Part shown: in pieces, positions 59,169 through 64,000 of the stretch
How the letters are laid out: each line of letters begins with the position of its first letter
How positions within the stretch are numbered: the first letter of the stretch is position 1
Origin: Candidatus Villigracilis saccharophilus
GTDB lineage: Bacteria > Chloroflexota > Anaerolineae > Anaerolineales > Villigracilaceae
Direction of reading: 5' to 3'
DNA length: 64,000 nt
NCBI GenBank assembly: GCA_016709305.1
Contig: JADJNA010000008.1
Coordinates: 79,057-143,056 of the forward strand
Made by a program: the position numbers and the translations under genes
The notes under the pieces: model-generated
The model's input: the letters and a program-made list of their open reading frames with translations, nothing else
The model's database searches: none
Told to the model about the DNA's origin: nothing

Positions 59169-60041
59169 CTACGCCTTCGCGGCTGCTTCCGCCTCTCGCA
59201 ACTTTTCAGTCGCGCGGAAATATTTCAGATAGCGCATCGAGTTTGCGTCCCTGCCCAACAATAGGTCAGTCGCGCGGATCGAGCTTCCCAGTTTGATTGG
59301 GTCAGTGATCGAGCAAGTCACACCTGCTTGAATTGCCAGCGCAAGGAAAGCGCTGTTCACAGAATGTCGGTCGGGCAGTCCGAACGAAACATTGCTTGCG
59401 CCGAGGCTCATGTTCACGCCATATTCTTTGCGGATCAACTCAATTGTCTTGAGTGTCACAGTCGCGGCCAGGTGATTGTGCCCCACGGTCATCACCAGCG
59501 GGTCTATGATGATATCTTCAACGGGAATTCCCATCTGTGCGGCGCGCTCAATGATATGACCCGCCACCTTGAGACGTTCCTCCGCTGTGGCTGGGATTCC
59601 ATCTTCGCCAATGGTCAACCCGATGACTGCCGCGCCTCTTTCTTTAACGATCGGCAGGACAGCGCTCAATTGTTTTTCCTCCCCGTTGACAGAGTTCACG
59701 AGCGGCTTGCCAATCGCCGCATTGAGTCCCGCTGCCAAAATCTTCGGGTCATTCGAGTCGATGCACAGCGGGACATCCACCGCAGCTCGCACCGCTTCGA
59801 CGACGATCGGCATCATCATCACCTCTTCAATTTGCGGATGCCCCACATTCACATCCAGTACGTCTGCGCCCCAAGCCACCTGTCTCTGAGCCAGTTGAAT
59901 CACGTACTCCATATTGCCATCCACGAGAGCCTGTCCCAACTTTTTCATGCCAGTGGGATTGATCTTCTCGCCAATGATGACAAAAGGCCTGTCAATGCCG
60001 ATGATGATCTCTTTCTTTTCTGATTTCAAAATAGTATGCAT
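59169..60041 (-). CDS. Methyltetrahydrofolate:corrinoid methyltransferase (AcsE/MtrH-like)
   Basis: 290 aa from the ATG at 60041 with GGAGGG upstream. Pterin-binding TIM barrel: IIGEKINPTGMKKLGQALVD, ADVLDVNVGHPQIEEVMMMP, PLCIDSNDPKILAAGLNAAI, KPLVNSVNGEEKQLSAVLPI and MSLGASNVSFGLPDRHSVNS. It moves a methyl group between methyl-corrinoid protein and tetrahydrofolate. Together with the MttB-family gene at 61369-62787 it fits a demethylation route feeding one-carbon metabolism; the corrinoid protein is not in the window. Confidence 0.92.
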   Translation of the reverse strand: MHTILKSEKKEIIIGIDRPFVIIGEKINPTGMKKLGQALVDGNMEYVIQLAQRQVAWGADVLDVNVGHPQIEEVMMMPIVVEAVRAAVDVPLCIDSNDPKILAAGLNAAIGKPLVNSVNGEEKQLSAVLPIVKERGAAVIGLTIGEDGIPATAEERLKVAGHIIERAAQMGIPVEDIIIDPLVMTVGHNHLAATVTLKTIELIRKEYGVNMSLGASNVSFGLPDRHSVNSAFLALAIQAGVTCSITDPIKLGSSIRATDLLLGRDANSMRYLKYFRATEKLREAEAAAKA

Positions 60042-60063
60042 TGTGCCCTCCGACTTAAAAATT

Positions 60064-60142
60064 AAACACAAAGGACTCAAAGGTCACGAAGGAAAACCTA
60101 AGGCTTTTTTTACCTTTGTGTACTTCGTGTCCTTTGTGTTTT
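60064..60142. repeat. Inverted repeat (ACACAAAGGACACGAAG type)
   Basis: AAACACAAAGGACTCAAAGG (60064-60083) then TCACGAAGG pairs imperfectly with CCTTTGTGTACTTCG (60113-60127) then TGTCCTTTGTGTTTT (60128-60142). It lies between the methyltransferase and M20 genes; it may reduce read-through. Confidence 0.65.
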
Positions 60143-60149
60143 AAACGTT

Positions 60150-61307
60150 TTACTGTTTCAAAAACCTCAATGCAGTTTCTGCAAGAATAGCCGTGCCCAA
60201 TGGAAAAGTGCGCTCGTCTATATCGAACTTCGGGTGATGGAATGGATACTCTTCGTGACCTTCTTTTCTTGCGCCGATCATATACATTGCTCCAGGCGCG
60301 TGCTCCATGAATGAACCAAAATCCTCCGCACCTAAAGACTTACCAAGCTCATGCACATTTTCAGCGCCAAGCAGATCCCTGCCAACCGACTCGATCATTT
60401 CGGTTACTTTCTGATCGTTGATCATGGGCGGGCCGCCGATCTCAATTTTTAATTCATAATCTCCGCCAAGCGTTTTCACAATATCAAATGCGCGCCTGAT
60501 CTCATCGTGGACTTGTTTCTGCACATCGTGAGTGGTGTAGCGCAATGTGCCCGTGATCTTGATGCTGTCTGGGATCACGTTCTCAGTGAACCCGCCATTG
60601 ATCGAACCGATGCTGACCACTGCTGGCGCAAATGGGTCTAGCTTGCGCGAGATCATTGCGTTCAACGCGAAGATCACATGCGCAAGCAGATAGAACGGGT
60701 CAATCGTATGATGCGGATAAGCTCCATGTCCGCCTCGGCCTTGAATGACCGCAAACCACGAATCGACTCCGCCGGAAGCTGGCCCAGAACTGATGGCGAT
60801 CGTCCCGAGCGGCTGGCCTGGGTCCACATGCTGCGCGATGACATAATCTACGCCTTCCATTGCACCTTCTTCAGACATGCGCACCGCGCCGCTCTTGCCT
60901 TCCTCGTCCGCAGATTCTTCGCTGGGTTGGAACAGGAAACGAACACGGCCATTGAGTTTTTCCTTGGCGAGAATATGCGCCGCGCCCAAAGCCATCGCGG
61001 TATGTGAGTCGTGTCCGCAGGCATGCATCTTCCCATCCACCAGTGACTTGAATTCTGACTCATTCAACTCTTGCAGCGGCAGCGCATCCATATCCGCGCG
61101 GATCGCGACCATCTTGCCGCCTTCGCCAATATCTGCGACTACGCCAGTCTTTCCTACGCCACGCTTGACACGGTAACCCATTTTCTCCAATTCATCCGCC
61201 ACGATCCCCGCTGTGCGGTACACATCGAAGCCCGTTTCGGGGTGCATGTGAAAATCACGCCGCCATTCGATCAGTTCTTCCGATATTGCATGTGCCTGTT
61301 TTAACAT
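60150..61307 (-). CDS. M20-family amidohydrolase
   Basis: 385 aa, IAA-amino-acid/hippurate hydrolase type (M20D). WRRDFHMHPETGFDVYRTAG, MVAIRADMDALPLQELN, KMHACGHDSHTAMALGAAHI (metal Cys/His), FLFQPSEESADEEGKSGAVR, and the lid domain GGVDSWFAVIQGRGGHGAYP with the HTIDPF His. Metal-dependent, cleaves N-acyl amino acid-like amides. It lies between two methyl-transfer genes in one orientation (AGGAG before its ATG), so it may release an N-methylated compound that they then demethylate. Confidence 0.9.
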   Translation of the reverse strand: MLKQAHAISEELIEWRRDFHMHPETGFDVYRTAGIVADELEKMGYRVKRGVGKTGVVADIGEGGKMVAIRADMDALPLQELNESEFKSLVDGKMHACGHDSHTAMALGAAHILAKEKLNGRVRFLFQPSEESADEEGKSGAVRMSEEGAMEGVDYVIAQHVDPGQPLGTIAISSGPASGGVDSWFAVIQGRGGHGAYPHHTIDPFYLLAHVIFALNAMISRKLDPFAPAVVSIGSINGGFTENVIPDSIKITGTLRYTTHDVQKQVHDEIRRAFDIVKTLGGDYELKIEIGGPPMINDQKVTEMIESVGRDLLGAENVHELGKSLGAEDFGSFMEHAPGAMYMIGARKEGHEEYPFHHPKFDIDERTFPLGTAILAETALRFLKQ

Positions 61308-61368
61308 TAAACTTCTCCTAAATATAATTTACGCCAACTACTCGACTACTTGACCAGTGCCTACCCGA

Positions 61369-62787
61369 CTATCTTTTCTTCACGTGATCTTTCTCAGCCG
61401 CTGCCATAATTCTATCAAGTTCCTTTTCCTGCTGTGCTTCCAACGGCGGGACTTGATGCTCGCGCAGGATGCGGTCTGCTTCGGCATCGGCATTTTCCAG
61501 AATGCCTTTGCGCCCGTTCTTCTCCCACGGTTCCCACGAATTACGCTCAGCAAGTTTGGTGAGATGTAATTCCTTCTTCAAATATTTCATCGTGTGTTTT
61601 TGGCCTAGGAAGTTGCGCGTGCCGTCCATTGCCTTGAGGATGCCTTCAAAAGCCAGCGTATCCTCGTTGACATCGATGCTGCCTTTCAAACGGATGATAT
61701 GTCCCGCGAATTCATTGTCGAGCACCATTTGCGCGTATGAACCCATCACGCCCGCTTCCATCTCGCCGATGCCAGAGAGTTCGTCAGCGCCAGCCAAGGC
61801 CGGGATGACCGCGTTCATACCGCGCTCGAATCCGTTCTGCGCGTCGATGGTGTGGGCATTCGTTGAGAATCCATACACATTGACCGAGTATCCATAATAA
61901 TGTCCGAGCTGAACGGTTGCGGCAGAAGTCAATCCCAGTTCGAGTCCGCCCCAGATCAAGCCCGTGCGCGGTTCGAGCATGCCAAGTCGTCCGCAATAAA
62001 TGATCGGCAAGCCTGGATTAATCAGTTGAGATAAAACCACGATGGCCAATGTCTCCGCGTTTTGCTGTGCAAGACTTCCAGCAATGGTCATCGGCGATGT
62101 TGCGCCAGCAGTGGGGCAGGGTAGAGTCGCAAACGCCACGCCAGCCTTCGCCATTTCCACCACTGCCGCCGCTTCGTGATCGGGAATCGTCAGTGGCGAG
62201 ACAGGTGAAAGGGACAGAGTCAGCTCCGCGGCTGTTGTGTCAATGACCGCCGCCATTTCCAGTGCGTGCTTCACTTCGAAATCATATTGAATGCCCGGAC
62301 CCTGTAAAGGTTTCGTCGTGTGCGGAATCGAATGCCGATACATGAACAAAGACATCAACTCGCCTGGCACATCCTGCGGTGTGAAGAACGGCGTGACCGT
62401 GTGACAATTATCCAGCGCATCCAACAAACGCGTTGCATCCCTTACATCCTGTTCGATGGCAGGGCGGCGCGAATTTGTTTTCGCTTCGAATACATCGCGC
62501 GCACCGCCGAGGTTATGGAAAAATAAATTACCTTTCCCATCGCCGAGGGTTTTTGTTGAACCATTGCGCCCCTTGATCGTGACCGTCTTGCCAGATTTCT
62601 TGATGCAGTCTTCCACCAGTTGCGGCGGGAAGTACACGCGATTGCCTTTGATCGTACAGCCTGCGCTCGTGAGAATATCGAGGCTTGGTTTATGTGTCCA
62701 CACAAAACCGATTTCGCTCAAAATTCGCAAAGTGGTATTGTGGATCGCAACGATCTCTTCATCAGAAATAAATTTCAATTTTTCCAT
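61369..62787 (-). CDS. MttB-superfamily methyltransferase (non-pyrrolysine)
   Basis: 472 aa. LSEIGFVWTHKPSLDILTSA, KGNLFFHNLGGARDVFEAKT, FFTPQDVPGELMSLFMYRHS and GSLAQQNAETLAIVVLSQLI follow the trimethylamine-methyltransferase family. There is no in-frame amber codon, so it is one of the pyrrolysine-free members that act on quaternary or tertiary amines such as glycine betaine, carnitine or proline betaine. It passes the methyl to a corrinoid protein; the gene at 59169-60041 would pass it on to tetrahydrofolate. GAGGAG precedes the ATG. Confidence 0.9.
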   Translation of the reverse strand: MEKLKFISDEEIVAIHNTTLRILSEIGFVWTHKPSLDILTSAGCTIKGNRVYFPPQLVEDCIKKSGKTVTIKGRNGSTKTLGDGKGNLFFHNLGGARDVFEAKTNSRRPAIEQDVRDATRLLDALDNCHTVTPFFTPQDVPGELMSLFMYRHSIPHTTKPLQGPGIQYDFEVKHALEMAAVIDTTAAELTLSLSPVSPLTIPDHEAAAVVEMAKAGVAFATLPCPTAGATSPMTIAGSLAQQNAETLAIVVLSQLINPGLPIIYCGRLGMLEPRTGLIWGGLELGLTSAATVQLGHYYGYSVNVYGFSTNAHTIDAQNGFERGMNAVIPALAGADELSGIGEMEAGVMGSYAQMVLDNEFAGHIIRLKGSIDVNEDTLAFEGILKAMDGTRNFLGQKHTMKYLKKELHLTKLAERNSWEPWEKNGRKGILENADAEADRILREHQVPPLEAQQEKELDRIMAAAEKDHVKKR

Positions 62788-62799
62788 GCCGTCTCCTCA

Positions 62800-62868
62800 G
62801 GAATGCGGACTTCAGTCCGCGTTTGTTGAAATGTAGGTTAAGTAAATGCAGACTGAAGTCTGCATTCC
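62800..62868. repeat. Inverted repeat (GGAATGCGGACTTCAGTC type)
   Basis: GGAATGCGGACTTCAGTCC (62800-62818) and its complement at 62848-62868 with two mismatches; each arm is itself palindromic. It lies just upstream of the MttB-family gene, between it and the S9 peptidase remnant. Confidence 0.75.
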
Positions 62869-62876
62869 TAATAGGT

Positions 62877-64000
62877 TTATCTCTCCAGCGCCTTCGCCAA
62901 AAACTCCATGCGCTTTACTTCTGCATCGATCACATTTTCGACATCCAAAAATGCATGACCTTCATCTTTATACAATAACAATTCGACTTCCTTGCCAAGT
63001 TCGACAAGTTTATCACGCGCGTCAATCGAGGTCTGACGCAGGGCAGCGCGGATCATTTCCACCGCAGATAAACTGCACGCGCGTTGACCTTGTCTAAAAG
63101 AAATACGGCGAGTGCGAATGCCATAACTCTTTATTGTCTTGCGGGTCGCCCATGTTTTCGATATTCCAATGCTGCAAATCTTCGCGTGAATTTTTATGTG
63201 ACTTGAACCAGTTCAGGAACGGCACAACGGCTGAGCCCGCCGCCCATAATTCAGGATACATCGTCATGCAGGTCATCGTCAAAAATCCGCCATGACTTCG
63301 TCCCGTCACAGCGATCTTATCTGTATCAGCTAAATTATTTTCAATTAAATAATTTGCGCCCGCCGCGCAATCGTCAGTGTCCACGCCGCCCATATCATAG
63401 AGGCTCGCGTTCTGCCATTTTTTACCATAGCCCGAAGAGCCGCGATAATTCGGCGCAAGCACAGTCCAGCCGCGCGAAATCATGTAGCTCATCATCGGGT
63501 CCCACAGAAATTGATACAGCCAATTCGGCCCGCCGTGAATCTCGATCACCGCGCGCGTGCTGTTTTTTGCGCGATATAGCAGCGCAGGAATTTGCGTGCC
63601 ATCTTTGCTGGCATAAGAAACTTCTTCGGGCTGAATGAATTCTGCGCTCTGTAATTCCTCAGGCAATGAATTCGTCAATTGTAGAATCGAATCATCTTCA
63701 AGATTTATTTTCCACAAGTCACAAGGGTGACGCGGATCTTCATACAGAATTACAACGCCCTCATCGGTGAACTGCGGAAAGTAATGCACTCCATCCCCGA
63801 CTTTTATCTGCTTAACAACATCGCTTCCTTTCTTAAACTGGAAGCTGGTACTTGCTCCTTCAGAATGTACCCACCCGATACGCTGCGCGTCTCCGCTTCG
63901 CGACCATGCAGGCTGGGTATCATCTCCAATCGATTCGTTGACCCATGTAAGTTCCTGATTCTCCACATTGAATAATCCAATATCATGCCATTCACCGTTC
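62877..64000 (-). pseudogene. S9 prolyl-oligopeptidase-family peptidase, partial at the edge and frameshifted
   Basis: The frame is open to the right edge (NGEWHDIGLFNVENQELTWV, end of a beta-propeller). The catalytic domain is then intact: RAVIEIHGGPNWLYQF, LAPNYRGSSGYGKKWQ, nucleophile TGRSHGGFLTMTCM, and NIENMGDPQDN. The frame is lost at SPYFF near 63100. Restoring indels near there, 63085 and 63030 yields LDKVNARVQFICGGNDPR (catalytic Asp region). The last 40 or so residues in a third frame end with YKDEGHAFLDVENVIDAEVK (catalytic His). About three indels in 70 nt: either decay or sequence error. Confidence 0.75.

Noticed and set aside
61369..62787. Pyrrolysine-containing trimethylamine methyltransferase
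   Set aside because: The frame contains no in-frame TAG; the protein is a complete non-pyrrolysine MttB homologue.

Overview
The window looks like a chromosomal segment of an uncultured member of the Chloroflexota, most likely Anaerolineae. This is inferred from gene content: coenzyme F420 synthesis and F420-dependent enzymes next to menaquinone genes (menA, ubiE/menG), many lipobox lipoproteins, a CBS-domain Mn pyrophosphatase, a tungsten/molybdenum enzyme set and corrinoid methyl-transfer genes. Many dispersed palindromic repeats are also present. No rRNA, tRNA, CRISPR array or transposase was seen.

Layout. 0-5 kb: end of an aldehyde:ferredoxin oxidoreductase, nnrE/D, an SPFH protein with a helix-turn-helix tail, xdhC and a decayed HepT toxin gene. 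5-24 kb (almost all minus strand): CBS pyrophosphatase, a solute-binding/PAS/HD-GYP receptor, an XdhD-like molybdenum hydroxylase, an M16C protease, a broken DUF559 nuclease, a CcrM-like DNA methyltransferase, PilZ, a C39-like protein, the FAD subunit of the hydroxylase, a UPF0126 channel and an ECF sigma factor with a very large anti-sigma-like partner. 24-31 kb: thioesterase and hydroxyacid reductase (both frameshifted, sharing one tiny divergent promoter), MFS exporter, ubiE, menA and a TetR-controlled NitT/TauT-type ABC transporter. 31.5-36.7 kb: an F420 operon (npdG, cofE, PPOX, nitroreductase, cofD, cofC, LLM oxidoreductase). 36.8-43 kb: ssnA aminohydrolase, a membrane-anchored NACHT-HEAT NTPase, a coiled-coil zinc-ribbon protein and a beta-lactamase-fold hydrolase. 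43-53 kb (plus strand): proline dehydrogenase, SDR, then several genes carrying indels (membrane glycosyltransferase-like, aminotransferase, moeA), a UbiA-like protein without its aspartate motifs, and a Kef-type antiporter. 53-59 kb: an alpha/beta hydrolase, a GT87 protein, and three single-gene units each followed by an attC-like recombination site, resembling an integron cassette array without an integrase. 59-64 kb: corrinoid-linked methyl transfer (MttB family, methyltetrahydrofolate methyltransferase), an M20 amidohydrolase and a broken S9 peptidase.

Three themes run through the segment. (1) Molybdenum hydroxylase functions (xdhC, XdhD-like subunit, FAD subunit, SsnA, MoeA) are scattered over 50 kb rather than in one operon. 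(2) Palindromic repeats sit between genes and also inside several reading frames. (3) Several start codons lie 6-8 nt after a TATAAT-like box, suggesting leaderless transcripts. The many single-base frameshifts, mostly in homopolymers, may be assembly errors rather than true decay, so each broken gene is described with the product it would encode.
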